64,000 nt of DNA from Nostoc sp. KVJ3 (GTDB lineage: Bacteria; Cyanobacteriota; Cyanobacteriia; Cyanobacteriales; Nostocaceae): NCBI RefSeq assembly GCF_026127265.1, contig NZ_WWFG01000002.1, positions 1,240,001 to 1,304,000 of the forward strand, read 5' to 3'. Under the pieces are notes generated by a model. The model saw only the letters and a list, made by a program, of their open reading frames with translations, was not told the origin of the DNA and ran no database searches. Shown in pieces: positions 17,521 to 26,882 of the stretch (position 1 is its first letter; each line of letters starts with the position of its first letter). The position numbers and the translations under genes are program-made.

Positions 17521-17922
17521 ATGGCCAACATAATTGATACCGCCACTAATAATGGTTCTTTCAAGACATTAGTTGCAGCAATCCAAGCAGCTGGTCTGGT
17601 AGATACACTTAATGGCAATGGCCCATTCACCGTCTTCGCACCCACTGATGAAGCGTTTAACAAGCTTCCCGCAGGTACAGTAGATGCATTACTGAAAGAT
17701 CCTGCAAAGCTCAAAAAAATCTTGACCTATCATGTTGTCTCAGGTAAAGTACTCGCCGCTGATGTAGCTAAACTGAAGACAGCTAAAACAGTTGAAGGTT
17801 CAGATGTAAAAATTGACGCTTCTAATGGCGTTAAGATCAATGATGCAAAAGTTGCAACAGCAGATGTTGCTGCTGATAACGGTGTCATCCACGTAATTGA
17901 CACAGTTTTGATTCCTGCATAA
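17521..17922 (+). CDS. Fasciclin (FAS1) domain protein
   Basis: Single FAS1 domain of 133 residues, a fold used in cell adhesion and surface proteins. H1 and H2 motifs are clear: NGPFTVFAPTDEAFNKLPAGT and the ending GVIHVIDTVLIPA, with LTYHVVSGKVLAADV between. There is no signal peptide: the protein starts MANIIDTATNNGSFKTLVAA, directly in the domain. Many FAS1 proteins are exported, so this one may act in the cytosol or leave by another route. Followed by a strong terminator at 18021. Confidence 0.93.
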   Translation: MANIIDTATNNGSFKTLVAAIQAAGLVDTLNGNGPFTVFAPTDEAFNKLPAGTVDALLKDPAKLKKILTYHVVSGKVLAADVAKLKTAKTVEGSDVKIDASNGVKINDAKVATADVAADNGVIHVIDTVLIPA

Positions 17923-18020
17923 GCAAACTTCAGAATAGCGAATGCTATTTCTGAGGCGGTGACTACCCATAGTCGTTATTAAAATCTGGTTGAATGTTTT
18001 TTAGTAAACACCAACTACCA

Positions 18021-18060
18021 ATAAATCCATCTAGATACTATCTAGATGGATTTATTGTTT
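18021..18060 (+). terminator. Rho-independent terminator after the fasciclin gene
   Basis: 15-bp perfect stem: ATAAATCCATCTAGA (18021-18035) and its complement (18041-18055) around a 5-nt loop, followed by TGTTTTA on the + strand. Confidence 0.85.
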
Positions 18061-18069
18061 TATCTATCT

Positions 18070-18094
18070 AGAGACGTTATATTGTAACGTCTCT
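18070..18094 (-). terminator. Hairpin after sfsA
   Basis: AGAGACGTTA / TAACGTCTCT with a 5-nt loop, 17 nt past the sfsA stop on the minus strand. It faces the fasciclin terminator, as expected between convergent genes. Confidence 0.6.
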
Positions 18095-18110
18095 CTTAAT
18101 TTAGGTGTAA

Positions 18111-18836
18111 TCAAATTTTTAGTTTTGCCAAACCCAAATAACGGATACCTTCGGGGGAAATATCAAAACGGCAAGGTAAGACTTCTAAACCAAGAGCGAT
18201 CGCATCCCGTAGTAATTTACCATATACAGGATCTGTGCGATCGCCAGGGGAAAACTCGATACAATCACCGCGATTAATAAAGTAAAGCATCACCGCACGA
18301 GTTAGAGGTAGCAGCGCCATTAATTCTCGCAGGTGCTTTTGTCCTCTTGTAGTCTCCGTGTCAGGAAATAAAGCTAATCTCCCCTCAGACAAAGTTGTAT
18401 TTTTCACTTCTAAATAAATCGGGCGTTCCTCATCACTCCCCGTTAAGAAAAAATCCACTCGACTTTTTTTATCTAGCCCATAAACTACCTCGCCCTTGAT
18501 TTGGCTATACTCGCCCAATTCCGGGAAAAGGTGTTGCGCCAAAGCTAGCTTTACCACCCGATTGGGTAAAAAAGTATTTATACCTACCCAGGTTGGTTCA
18601 TTGTCATGTACCTGAATTAGTTCTAAAGTGTAAGCCAATTTGCGGTTAAGATTATCACTTTTAGAAAGCTGTACAGCACTTTGGGCAGTTGAGACTCCAG
18701 TCATTGGCCCTGTGTTAGGACAATGGGCTGTCACTACTTCGCCAGAAGTAAGTTGAACGTCAGCAAAAAACCGCTTGTAACGCTTAAGTAAAATACCTGG
18801 ATACAAAGGTGGGTAACGATAAAGCCAATCTGTCAT
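18111..18836 (-). CDS. sfsA: SfsA family DNA/RNA nuclease (sugar fermentation stimulation protein)
   Basis: Protein of 241 residues with the SfsA layout: an N-terminal OB-like part (LKRYKRFFADVQL, then EVVTAHCPNTGPMTGV) and a C-terminal nuclease-like part (SRVDFFLTGSDEERPIYLEVKNTTL, then ALFPDTETTRGQKHLRELM). The latter contains the acidic/ExK residues of a PD-(D/E)xK-type site (E-V-K). E. coli SfsA was named for effects on maltose metabolism; the family binds nucleic acid and has been reported as a nuclease. Length and motif order are normal. Convergent with the fasciclin gene. Confidence 0.95.
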   Translation of the reverse strand: MTDWLYRYPPLYPGILLKRYKRFFADVQLTSGEVVTAHCPNTGPMTGVSTAQSAVQLSKSDNLNRKLAYTLELIQVHDNEPTWVGINTFLPNRVVKLALAQHLFPELGEYSQIKGEVVYGLDKKSRVDFFLTGSDEERPIYLEVKNTTLSEGRLALFPDTETTRGQKHLRELMALLPLTRAVMLYFINRGDCIEFSPGDRTDPVYGKLLRDAIALGLEVLPCRFDISPEGIRYLGLAKLKI

Positions 18837-18904
18837 TTTAAAACCTTGTTGCTGCTAGTAAATATACATCTCCAAAAATTAAATATGCATTATGCAGAAC
18901 CATT

Positions 18905-18932
18905 GCAGAGACGCGATATATCGCGTCTCTGC
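18905..18932. repeat. 28-bp perfect palindrome
   Basis: GCAGAGACGCGATA followed immediately by its exact complement. A related GAGATGCGATTAATCGCGTC copy lies at about 38863-38881. It lies in the 18837-19168 gap upstream of sfsA and the dioxygenase, where no gene is seen. Confidence 0.75.
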
Positions 18933-19168
18933 ATTCTTTTTCACTAGATGTCTAATATACGTTGATTCCTTAACCACCTAACTCTCAACAGCAAATCTTT
19001 TCCGCAGCGACTCCACCGGGTGACAGAATCAAGTAAACTTACATATCATAGATTGTCAATTTTTGTAGTCAAATTGACAACATAGTAATAAAAAGTAGCA
19101 TATACTAAGTATTATAAGCCTCTCATAAAAAATATGGGAGAATTTCAACGTGCAAGGAGGTAAATCCT

Positions 19169-19837
19169 ATGCAAAAATTGGGGATACCAACGGAATTAGA
19201 ATATGCTTTTCTATTTACTCTCAGAAAAGTAAATTCAATCAATCCAGAAGGTTTTAAGCCATTTTTCAGTAATATGCCTATTGACCCTTATATCAAAGGC
19301 AACTATCGCTCGAGAAGATTATCTCGGTTCTCTGTTTCTGGAAATGAGTTAATCAAATTACCTCATGGCTACTTCTTTCAAAGTAAAGAGTATAATCCAT
19401 TAGTTGGTGACTTAAAAAGAGAGTTTGCAGAATTAGATGATGCACTCATAGAACTTGATATTTTTAGAAATCTTGTCTTAGCATTTAGTGATTCTTGTAA
19501 ACTTCATCCTGAAGCAGAAATCGGAGTTCATCAAATTAGAATTAGTTGTTCGCCAGACAATTTTAGTAATCCAGCACCTGAAGGTATCCATCAAGATGGT
19601 ACTGATTTTATTGGCATATTTTCAGTAGATAGAGATAATATTAAAGGTGGAGAAACACATCTCTATACTGCCAAAAAAGAAAAACCTGTGTTTAGCAAAG
19701 TTCTAAATCCGGGGGAACTTTTATTAGTTAACGATCATGAATTTTTCCACTTCGCCAATCCTATAAAACCTCTGACTGACGCTCAAGGAAGTTTTGATGT
19801 TTTTGTACTGACATCTCCTAGCTTACTTTCAGAGTAA
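19169..19837 (+). CDS. 2OG-Fe(II) dioxygenase family protein
   Basis: Non-heme iron, 2-oxoglutarate-dependent oxygenase of 222 residues. It resembles the family that includes bacterial free-amino-acid hydroxylases such as isoleucine dioxygenase. Iron ligands are H-x-D in GIHQDGTDF (about residues 140-142) and a distal His in NDHEFFHFANPI (190 or 194). GGETHLYT and the C-terminal GSFDVFVLTSPS complete the family pattern. Start: ATG 19169 has a near-perfect AAGGAGGT at 19154-19161 with 7 nt spacing, so it is probably well translated. It stands alone, so the substrate cannot be inferred from neighbours; a free or carrier-bound amino acid is the best guess. Confidence 0.85.
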   Translation: MQKLGIPTELEYAFLFTLRKVNSINPEGFKPFFSNMPIDPYIKGNYRSRRLSRFSVSGNELIKLPHGYFFQSKEYNPLVGDLKREFAELDDALIELDIFRNLVLAFSDSCKLHPEAEIGVHQIRISCSPDNFSNPAPEGIHQDGTDFIGIFSVDRDNIKGGETHLYTAKKEKPVFSKVLNPGELLLVNDHEFFHFANPIKPLTDAQGSFDVFVLTSPSLLSE

Positions 19838-20192
19838 GTCTGTGGTGTCAAGATCCCCTACTTCTTTGAGAAGTCGGGAATCTATCTTTTCAATCTACAA
19901 GATATGGGGAATTGAATTTACTCATTTTCCCAGTTTTTTATTTGGAATTGGAAATAATTGGGCTGATAGTGGTTTATCTAAAGTTGCCGTATCAGTGAAT
20001 AAATCTGCAATCTGGAGGTGTAAAATCTTCAATTGGGTAAATCCCTCCGATAAAATTTCCGGGATGTGTTCGTTTTAATTCATTGCAAATCCGAAATCAA
20101 GCAAAGCCATGCTGAATAATTAAAATATTAAGAGTGAGTGGATAGGTTAGGCTACGAAGCAAGCTTGCTGGAATTCAACTAACTGAAATGCT
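19838..20192. other. Intergenic region with a repeat-derived hairpin
   Basis: No gene supported. 19850-19883 reads AGATCCCCTACTTCTT / AGAAGTCGGGAATCT, an imperfect hairpin 13 nt past the dioxygenase stop that may terminate it. It belongs to a palindromic repeat type common in Nostoc. The rest is featureless. Confidence 0.5.
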
Positions 20193-21461
20193 ATGAATGA
20201 CGAATTCTACAATAGGGGATTAGAAAAAGCTAGGCGAAAAGACTACGCCGGAGCAATTGAGGAATTTAACCATGCTTTACAACTGACACCTTACTTTGCC
20301 GAAGCTTACTTGCAAAGGGGTTTAGCACATTATGACTCAGGAGCAATCCTTAAGGCTGTTTCAGATTATACCGAAGCTTTAAAGCTGAATCCTGAGAGTT
20401 TAGAGGCGTATTATTGTCGTGGATTGGCTAGGGTGGCGCTAAAAAACTTACCAGGGGCGCTGGAGGATGTTGAACGCGCTATTCGTCTCAATCTAAATTA
20501 TGCTGCTGCTTATAACCTGCGGGGGATGGTGCGGCGCAAACAGGGTTATATTCAAGATGCGATCGCTAACTTTAAAAAAGCTGCAAAATTATATCTAGAA
20601 CAACAAGATAAAGAGAATTGTCGCCTTTGTCTGGAACGAATTAAACAACTACAACCCAAAGAATTACCTCCCATTGAACAATCGCATTCTAACAATGCGC
20701 CAATTTTATCCACCAATGATTATTTTACGCAGTTATTAGAAAAAGCTGAAAAGGGAGATACCCAAGAGGCACTCGCTGATTTAAACTGGGTATTAAAAGC
20801 CGATTCACAAGATGCCCAAGCTTACTGCTGTCGTGGGGTTGTGCGTTGTAAGATGGGAAATTATCGAGAAGCGATCGCAGATTTTAATCAAGCATTGCGA
20901 CTAAATTTTCAAGATGCCATTGTCTATCGCAACCGAGGTAAAGCCCGTTCTATATTAGGAGATCATCAAGGTGCGATCGCGGATCTTAACCAAGCAGTCC
21001 AGATGCAACCACAAGATCCCCTAGTCTATATTGCCAGAGGTAATGCCTATCGGACAACAGGAAACTATCTTGGTGCTATTCAAGATTACACCCAAGCGCT
21101 GCAAATAAATTCTGATGATGCTCAAGCTTACTACCATCGTGGCATTGCCTATACTTGTTTAGAAGAAATGCAAAACGCCGTGGAAGATTATCAACGGGCG
21201 GCGAGTATTTTTTGTGAACAAGAAGACTGGGAAAATTATCAACAAGTCTTAAGTAGCCTAGAAAAAATCCAAAAGTTTAGTCCCCAGTCAAAAAAGCAAA
21301 AATATAACCTGCTACATCAGCGACTTTTGCGAATGGTTGGGGGATATTGGGAAATAGCCGAACAATTGATTCGACAGAAACAAAATTACTATCCTGGGAT
21401 GTCAGATGAGTGGTATTTGCAAAAAGTGATTGATGATTTAGAACGCGATAGCGGTAGATAG
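20193..21461 (+). CDS. Tetratricopeptide-repeat protein
   Basis: Soluble protein of 422 residues made of about eight TPR units in two blocks, separated by a linker near residues 150-180 (QPKELPPIEQSHSNNAPIL). Typical units: YAGAIEEFNHALQLTPYFAEAYLQRG and YLGAIQDYTQALQINSDDAQAYYHRG. The C-terminal 80 residues (KYNLLHQRLLRMVGGYWEIA; YYPGMSDEWYLQKVIDDLER) are not TPR and are predicted mostly helical. There is no signal peptide. TPRs mediate protein-protein contacts; the partner is unknown. Followed by a hairpin terminator. Confidence 0.9.
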   Translation: MNDEFYNRGLEKARRKDYAGAIEEFNHALQLTPYFAEAYLQRGLAHYDSGAILKAVSDYTEALKLNPESLEAYYCRGLARVALKNLPGALEDVERAIRLNLNYAAAYNLRGMVRRKQGYIQDAIANFKKAAKLYLEQQDKENCRLCLERIKQLQPKELPPIEQSHSNNAPILSTNDYFTQLLEKAEKGDTQEALADLNWVLKADSQDAQAYCCRGVVRCKMGNYREAIADFNQALRLNFQDAIVYRNRGKARSILGDHQGAIADLNQAVQMQPQDPLVYIARGNAYRTTGNYLGAIQDYTQALQINSDDAQAYYHRGIAYTCLEEMQNAVEDYQRAASIFCEQEDWENYQQVLSSLEKIQKFSPQSKKQKYNLLHQRLLRMVGGYWEIAEQLIRQKQNYYPGMSDEWYLQKVIDDLERDSGR

Positions 21462-21488
21462 AATTATAGATGCCACTACACACATAAA

Positions 21489-21514
21489 TTCACCCGTATA
21501 CTTGTACGGGTGAA
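21489..21514 (+). terminator. Hairpin terminator after the TPR gene
   Basis: TTCACCCGTA (21489-21498) pairs perfectly with 21505-21514 around a 6-nt loop, 27 nt after the stop. There is no long T run, but the palindromic ends also serve the convergent gene at 21569. Confidence 0.6.
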
Positions 21515-21568
21515 AATGCGATCAATCACTTGTTATTTCCCAATGAAACTAAACGTAATCTATATTGT

Positions 21569-22381
21569 TTAGTTAGAAGTGCGAGTTTGACGGCGACGAC
21601 GCAATCCAAACATACTAACTGCTCCCACCGCCAACATCGACAGAGTAACAGATGGTTCAGGAACGGTAGCACCAATTAATGCTTTAACATTTGCCTCGCC
21701 GACATCAAGAACGACGACAAGATCATTAAAGTCACGATCAGAATTTTGGTTCAAGTTACCAGTTGCGTGTAAAGCCCCGTATAAATCCTCAAATCCCAGA
21801 ATGATGTAGTTGTTATAAGCATAAGCAACTACGTGCTGTAGTCCGTCAGCATTAGAGGCAGTTTGAGTACCAAAGATATTGCCATTGGAATTGTTAAAAC
21901 CATCAGCTTTCAAAAATAAGTCCAGTTGAGTACCTCCGGCAATAGTACCAATATTGACCCCATCACCGATTTTTAGTCCACTATTGGCCCCGCCCATCAT
22001 ACACCCAGCTCCGTCACAAGAAGCATCCTTGAAAAGCAGTCCAGACGTGTTAGTAATTCCTGTGGCATTGAAGGCTAACTGGTTTCTATAACCAGCGCCC
22101 TCATTGATAAAGTCAACAGATACGTTGTAGTCGTATTTTAGGTTTAATTTACTAGGGTCTAATTGAACTTGTCCGCTATTTGGGAGAGCAATACCTTCTT
22201 GTTGGACAAATTTTTGAAAAGGAGCAGCGTTAAAACCACTAGATATCGTTGGTTGATTCCAGTTATTATTCCAAGTAAAAGCAGCAGCAGATGCAGTTTC
22301 TACTTTGGAAACTAATCCAGTCAAGGTAGCGGTAGCAGCAATCAAGGCAGTCAACAAAGTAGGTTTCATATTAGAAGTCAT
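21569..22381 (-). CDS. PEP-CTERM protein with DUF4114-type domain
   Basis: Exported protein of 270 residues. Signal peptide KPTLLTALIAATATLTGLVSK...ASA; a DUF4114-like stretch near the C-terminus (IILGFEDLYGALHATGNLNQ; NSDRDFNDLVVVLDVG, with the acidic DRDFND calcium-type motif); then VPEPSVTLSMLAVGAVSMFG and RRRRQ, a full PEP-CTERM sorting tail. Expected at the envelope or in the matrix after exosortase processing. The alternative internal start MKPTLL (codon 5) gives a more ordinary signal peptide. Convergent with the TPR gene. Confidence 0.87.
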   Translation of the reverse strand: MTSNMKPTLLTALIAATATLTGLVSKVETASAAAFTWNNNWNQPTISSGFNAAPFQKFVQQEGIALPNSGQVQLDPSKLNLKYDYNVSVDFINEGAGYRNQLAFNATGITNTSGLLFKDASCDGAGCMMGGANSGLKIGDGVNIGTIAGGTQLDLFLKADGFNNSNGNIFGTQTASNADGLQHVVAYAYNNYIILGFEDLYGALHATGNLNQNSDRDFNDLVVVLDVGEANVKALIGATVPEPSVTLSMLAVGAVSMFGLRRRRQTRTSN

Positions 22382-22972
22382 TAAGTAGGGAAAACATTGT
22401 AGACAGTAGTTTGTTTAAAAGTCTGTCTGGTGTAGTTCCCTATTTCTAACAGTCGCCCTTTAGCAAAGTCAATCTTGTTTTCTACTTTTATTCGTATATT
22501 TAAATAGCTCTTTATTTGAAGTATTTTTACTGAAATATGACATAGCTGTAAACTTAATATACTGTCATTATCATTTAGCTTTTAAACTTATATACAATTA
22601 AATTTTTATGGGAAATTTATACTTTTTATTATAATTAGATGTGTAATTTTTATATTTAAAGGCTAAAACCGCAACCTATATGAGTACTCCAAGTAAAAAA
22701 ATGCCCAATTGTCATTGCGAGCGAAGCGAAGCAATCACAGCCCTTGGGATTGCTTCGCTTCGCTCGCAATGACGGGTTTTGGATCATTTATTTTTTGGAA
22801 CACTTTATAGGTTGTATAGGTAGAGTTGAGGAACATATACACGTAGTGGTTCCAAGCAAGTATTACGTAAAAAATACTTAGTAACGTTAGGTAATACCTG
22901 TATTCAATTCACTCGGATTTTGGGGCTGAATCAAAAATCTGTAAATTATCTGTAGGGCTAATTTTGACTTTT
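22382..22972. other. Intergenic region with a long inverted repeat
   Basis: No gene. The element at 22711-22773 is described separately. The rest is strongly AT-rich (22480-22660), consistent with promoter sequence for the PEP-CTERM gene. Confidence 0.6.
22711..22773. repeat. 63-bp MITE-like hairpin with 26-bp perfect arms
   Basis: GTCATTGCGAGCGAAGCGAA... at 22711-22736 is perfectly complementary to 22748-22773, with an 11-nt loop. Related ends (TGTCATTGCG) occur at about 5252 and 14018. Confidence 0.85.
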
Positions 22973-23806
22973 TTAGTTCATCGACTGCTCAAAAGGTTTA
23001 CTAGTATTAGCTGAATCTGTAAGTAACCGGATTTTAATTTCATGGTAAAACTCCTCTTGAAATAGCTCTACTTTCGATTGAGCCGAAAGTAGTAGTAGCG
23101 CCCAGAAAACGCTAACTAAATTACTGTGTTTAGACTCATGCCCAGACCCATTTTGCTTGAGAAGCTTTGTTTGAGTCCACAACTCTACAAGTTGCTCTAG
23201 ATTCAACCAATTTTGTTCTGAATTTAAATCCCTTGCCGATAAATTCAACACCTGTTCGAGTTCTCTAGCTACTTCCGTCAGATTTTCCTGGTGAGCTAAT
23301 TCCAGCGCCTCCCGCATACTTTGGACGCTAGGCAAACGTCTGGGACGGATAGGCTTGCTAACTTTTTCTACTAGTTTTAGCTGGTTTGCCATAATCTGCA
23401 ATTGCTTAATTAACTCTTGTAGAGTCACCCGCCGCTTTGGTGGCGGCATTGCCGATGGACGACGACGCAATTGCCGTTCTAATGGTAGACGATGACCATG
23501 ATGTGATGTCCCGTCTTCATCTTCCAACATGGCATTATCTAATACACCATCCTGAATGTCTACTACTGTTGACAATTGCATCAATGTATTGGCTTTGAAT
23601 AATACCAGCATTGATGCTGATAAGAATGCCTGTCCAGATTGCGACAAATCCGCTTCATAGCCTCTTCCTATTGACTCCGGTGCCATCAGTTCTAAGTAAC
23701 GGTCAATCACCTCAATTACTTGAACATCCCAAGGGTCAATTTCTCCCTGTTCAGCTTGGTAAATCAGGAGTGTGATTGTTTCTAATAGCTCGGAAGCTTC
23801 CATCAA
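22973..23806 (-). CDS. scpA: Segregation and condensation protein A
   Basis: Kleisin subunit of the bacterial condensin, bridging SMC heads and binding ScpB in chromosome segregation. The 277-residue protein opens with the ScpA signature (LETITLLIYQAEQGEIDPWD; VIEVIDRYLELM; FLSASMLVLFKANTL) and has a helical linker, then a winged-helix-like C-terminal part (VSVFWALLLLSAQSKVELFQ; FYHEIKIRLL). The central region is longer and more charged than in E. coli-distant homologues, as usual in cyanobacteria. scpB is not in the window. Confidence is high from the N-terminal motif. Confidence 0.92.
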   Translation of the reverse strand: MMEASELLETITLLIYQAEQGEIDPWDVQVIEVIDRYLELMAPESIGRGYEADLSQSGQAFLSASMLVLFKANTLMQLSTVVDIQDGVLDNAMLEDEDGTSHHGHRLPLERQLRRRPSAMPPPKRRVTLQELIKQLQIMANQLKLVEKVSKPIRPRRLPSVQSMREALELAHQENLTEVARELEQVLNLSARDLNSEQNWLNLEQLVELWTQTKLLKQNGSGHESKHSNLVSVFWALLLLSAQSKVELFQEEFYHEIKIRLLTDSANTSKPFEQSMN

Positions 23807-24153
23807 TGAGTTCTAAGTTAATTAATGACAAGAATTGCCTGGTGGCAGTATCCTCTGAAATTTGGAATCAATCACCATTGTGAATTGTGAGATCAGATTG
23901 TGCAACTTTTGATTCTTTCGCTTCGTTGCTTAGGCATCACGGTGTCAAAAAAGCTTTTTTGTCAGAATTGAAAATTTCAAGTAAGTGGATGTGAATAATT
24001 AAAGATTTGTAGTTTTGTCGAGTGTGTTAATCTTACCGAGGGTATGGCATTGTCAGAGATTTTCGGTGCGTTAGGACTAAAGTCCATAACTCACCCTATA
24101 AAATTAAAGTTAATGTGGAGTAGGTTTTTCGATTTGTGTGTACACCGTAGATA
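23807..24153. other. Intergenic region
   Basis: No gene. A short palindrome CAAAAAAGCTTTTTTG at 23946-23961 could act as a bidirectional terminator. Both neighbours lie on the minus strand, so it follows the transporter gene and precedes scpA. Confidence 0.5.
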
Positions 24154-25239
24154 TTAATCTGGGGGCGGGTCATGAGCAATGATGACAGTTGAGACAAAAT
24201 CACTAGGCTTGCCGTTCTTGATCGCATCGAAAGTGCCTTTAATAGTACCAGCAATGGGAACAGCAACAAGCGTTCCCAGCAACCCAGCAATCTCAAATCC
24301 CATCAAAATAGCTACAAAAATCCAGATGGGATTCAGCCCGATAAAGTTGCCGAGTAATCTGGGAGCTAACAGGTTATCTTTAAGCTGCTGCATGAGAATT
24401 GCTGCTATGGCAACTTGAACTGCTAACCACCAATTTTGCAACAGTACTAAAATCGTCACCAGACCAATGCCAAGGGATGCCCCGATAAAGGGAATGAGTT
24501 CCGATATGCCAATTAATATGGCAAACAATAGGGCAAAGGGCACCTTGATTACCAAGAAAATTGGCGTTAGGGTTAACACCATGAACAGTCCTAGCAACAA
24601 CTGGCTGAGAAAGAAGTTCTGGAAATTTAGGCGCAAGGATTTGGTAAGAGGGTCTCCAATATTAGAGGGCAAAAGATTGACTAAACCATTCCAGACGCGA
24701 TCGCCATATAAAAGCATATAAAATGCAAGCACAATCACTAACACTAAGTCAAGTAATCCTGACAGCAATGTTCCAGCAAATCCTACTGCACCAGAAGCTA
24801 GTTGTTGTACTAGATTCTGAATGTTGGCATTGATTTGACTGCTTACAACTCTTAGATCAATTGGCAAACGTCTTTGTTTTGCCAGCATCTCAAATTGCTC
24901 TAAGTTTGCTTGACTAGCGCCTAACCAATCAGGGATCTTATTTAACAGTTGGATTGTTTGGTCAATGATCAACGGCACTAGGGTAACGCCTAGAATCCCC
25001 AATAGGGTAAGCGTTGCAAGTAAAACTATAATCACTGCCTGAGTGCGCGTGATTCGGGCACGTTCAAAGAACTTAACCGGATAATTGAGTAGAAAAGCTA
25101 AAATTGCCGCAATGCTCAATATGGTAATAGGATGCTGGAAGTACCGAAAAAGCACGGAAAGTAGCCAGACATTAAGAGCGATAATAGGACCGCTCAGACC
25201 ATAAATTAACAGGCGTTGAAGAGAGGCTGAACGGCGCAT
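24154..25239 (-). CDS. AI-2E family transporter (PerM/TqsA-like)
   Basis: Polytopic inner-membrane protein of about 361 residues with eight predicted helices. Family features: paired N-terminal helices, then FFERARITRTQAVIIVLLATLTLLGIL; a long amphipathic loop (IDQTIQLLNKIPDWLGASQANLEQF); and the C-terminal GISELIPFIGASLGIGLVTILVLL and APRLLGNFIGLNPIWIFVAIL, GLLGTLVAVPIAGTIK. Members export diverse small solutes or ions; AI-2 export is documented only for some, so the substrate is open. Start at ATG 25239 (MRRSAS); ATG 25248 is also possible. The neighbour pdxH is divergent. Confidence 0.92.
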   Translation of the reverse strand: MRRSASLQRLLIYGLSGPIIALNVWLLSVLFRYFQHPITILSIAAILAFLLNYPVKFFERARITRTQAVIIVLLATLTLLGILGVTLVPLIIDQTIQLLNKIPDWLGASQANLEQFEMLAKQRRLPIDLRVVSSQINANIQNLVQQLASGAVGFAGTLLSGLLDLVLVIVLAFYMLLYGDRVWNGLVNLLPSNIGDPLTKSLRLNFQNFFLSQLLLGLFMVLTLTPIFLVIKVPFALLFAILIGISELIPFIGASLGIGLVTILVLLQNWWLAVQVAIAAILMQQLKDNLLAPRLLGNFIGLNPIWIFVAILMGFEIAGLLGTLVAVPIAGTIKGTFDAIKNGKPSDFVSTVIIAHDPPPD

Positions 25240-25374
25240 TTTATGCAACCTATTTTAGATATTCCTGAGAGAACTTGTAAAATTCTTGATGGCACTGATT
25301 ATCATCATAGATTTTTTAAGAACGATATATATAGAAAAGCATAAGCGTATCTGATAGCAAGGAAGTACATAAAA

Positions 25375-26019
25375 ATGGACAAAACCGTAGCTGACCTCCG
25401 CAAAGACTACACCTTGGAAGCTTTGAGCGAAATCGAAGTAGACCTCAATCCTTTTATCCAATTTAAAAAATGGTTCGATCAAGCTCTAGCAGGGCAACTC
25501 CCTGAACCCAATGCTATGACTCTTGCTACTGTTACGCCAGACGGTAAGCCTTCAGCCAGAATGGTGTTGCTGAAGGATTTTGATGAACGGGGCTTTGCTT
25601 TCTTCACCAATTACAACAGCCACAAAGGACAAGAACTAGCAGAAAATCCTTTGGCGGCTTTAGTCTTCTGGTGGGCAGAACTGGAACGTCAAGTTCGGAT
25701 TTGTGGGTATGTGGAGAAAGTTTCGGAAGCTGAGTCCGACCAGTATTTTGATACTCGCCCTGCTAACAGTCGGTTGGGTGCATGGGTATCTAATCAAAGT
25801 GAGGTGATAGAAAGCCGAGAAGTTCTAGAGCGACGTTTACAGGAGTTCTATAGCAAATACGAAAATCAGGAGATCCCCCGACCGCCTCATTGGGGAGGCT
25901 TACGAGTGATCCCCACAGAAATTGAGTTTTGGCAAGGACGCTCTAGCCGCTTACACGATCGCTTACTCTATACTCGTTTAGACAATGGCACTTGGAAAAT
26001 TGAGCGGTTATCACCCTGA
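25375..26019 (+). CDS. pdxH: Pyridoxamine 5'-phosphate oxidase
   Basis: FMN enzyme that oxidises pyridoxine or pyridoxamine 5'-phosphate to pyridoxal 5'-phosphate. All main motifs are present in 214 residues: DPFxQF-type DLNPFIQFKKWFDQAL, NAMTLATVTPDGKPSARMVLLK, FFTNYNSHKGQELAENPLAALVFWW, RQVRICGYVEKV, SNQSEVIESREVLE, the WGGLRVIPTEIEFWQGRSSRLHDR signature, and the terminal RLSP. Length and architecture are standard. AAGGAAG lies about 8 nt before ATG 25375. Followed by a long tandem low-complexity tract. Confidence 0.97.
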   Translation: MDKTVADLRKDYTLEALSEIEVDLNPFIQFKKWFDQALAGQLPEPNAMTLATVTPDGKPSARMVLLKDFDERGFAFFTNYNSHKGQELAENPLAALVFWWAELERQVRICGYVEKVSEAESDQYFDTRPANSRLGAWVSNQSEVIESREVLERRLQEFYSKYENQEIPRPPHWGGLRVIPTEIEFWQGRSSRLHDRLLYTRLDNGTWKIERLSP

Positions 26020-26028
26020 AGAAGAGGC

Positions 26029-26161
26029 AAGGGGGCAGGGGGCAGGGAGACAAGGGAGACAAGGGAGCAGGGGGCAGGGGGCAGGGGGCAGGGAGACAAG
26101 GGAGACAAGGGAGACAAGGGAGAATTATTTAACAAGTTTTTTTCCCAATGCCCAATGCCCA
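26029..26161. repeat. Low-complexity GGGGCAGGGAGACAAGG tract with dispersed repeat core
   Basis: Runs of GGGGGCA and GAGACAAGG units (26029-26110) lead into a core at 26107-26129 that is the reverse complement of 1394-1416, then CCCAATGCCCAATGCCCAAT. It fills the space between the convergent pdxH and azoR genes. A third member of the GGGCATTGGGAATTG type lies at 54541-54608. Confidence 0.75.
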
Positions 26162-26162
26162 A

Positions 26163-26783
26163 TTACCACTGCGCGATCGCATCTTGAATTGCTGCCTTTG
26201 CCTCTTCTAAGGATTGGGCACGGGCATTACCTTGGTTCAGGCTATTAGCGTTGATGAATTGAATATCCGTAAGCCCAATGAAGCCGAAAATCGTCCGCAG
26301 ATAGGGTTCTTGGAAGTCGTAGGCAACGGCAGGGGAATTGGCACTAAAGTCACCACCACGAGCCGTAATTACAACTGCCTTTTTACCCTCGACTAAACCT
26401 TTAAAACCTTGACCTTCTAAGGCAACAGTCCGGTTAATGCGAACTATTTGGTCGATGTAAGCTTTAAAAGTGGAAGGTATATTGAAGTTGTACATTGGCA
26501 CTCCAAAGACGTAGCGATCGGCTGCCAAAAACTCATCAACCAGTTCGTCAGAAATCCTGATTGCTTCAGCTAACTCTGGAGTATGGGTTTCTGGTGGTGA
26601 AAATGCCGCCGCAATCCAAGCTTCATTAATGTGAGGAACTGGGTGATGCCCTAAATCTCGATAGGCGATCGCATCTTCAGGATGCGCTGCTTTCCAAGCA
26701 CTGACGAATTCTTTAGATAGTTCTCTGGAGTGCGATCGTTCAGCACGGGGGCTGGAATCAATGTGTAGAATGTTTACCACCAA
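26163..26783 (-). CDS. azoR: FMN-dependent NADH-azoreductase / quinone reductase
   Basis: Flavodoxin-fold NADH:quinone or azo reductase of 206 residues, cytosolic, protecting against electrophilic quinones. Motifs: LHIDSSPRAERSHSRELSKEF for FMN phosphate binding, FGVPMYNFNIPSTFKAYIDQIVR, and VVITARGGDFSA. The C-terminal FGFIGLTDIQFINANSLNQG is typical of AzoR. Length is normal. A candidate operator (TAGTTAC-N6-GTAACTA) lies about 100 bp upstream at 26883-26902. azoR genes are often controlled by redox-sensing MarR or HxlR repressors, but no such gene is in the window. Confidence 0.93.
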   Translation of the reverse strand: MVVNILHIDSSPRAERSHSRELSKEFVSAWKAAHPEDAIAYRDLGHHPVPHINEAWIAAAFSPPETHTPELAEAIRISDELVDEFLAADRYVFGVPMYNFNIPSTFKAYIDQIVRINRTVALEGQGFKGLVEGKKAVVITARGGDFSANSPAVAYDFQEPYLRTIFGFIGLTDIQFINANSLNQGNARAQSLEEAKAAIQDAIAQW

Positions 26784-26882
26784 ATATCTCCTGATTTGTT
26801 AGAATTTACTGCTCTGACTTTTTTAAGTCTAAATTTCAAAGCATCACATCAGATACTAAAAGCAACTCTTACTAAAGTAAAG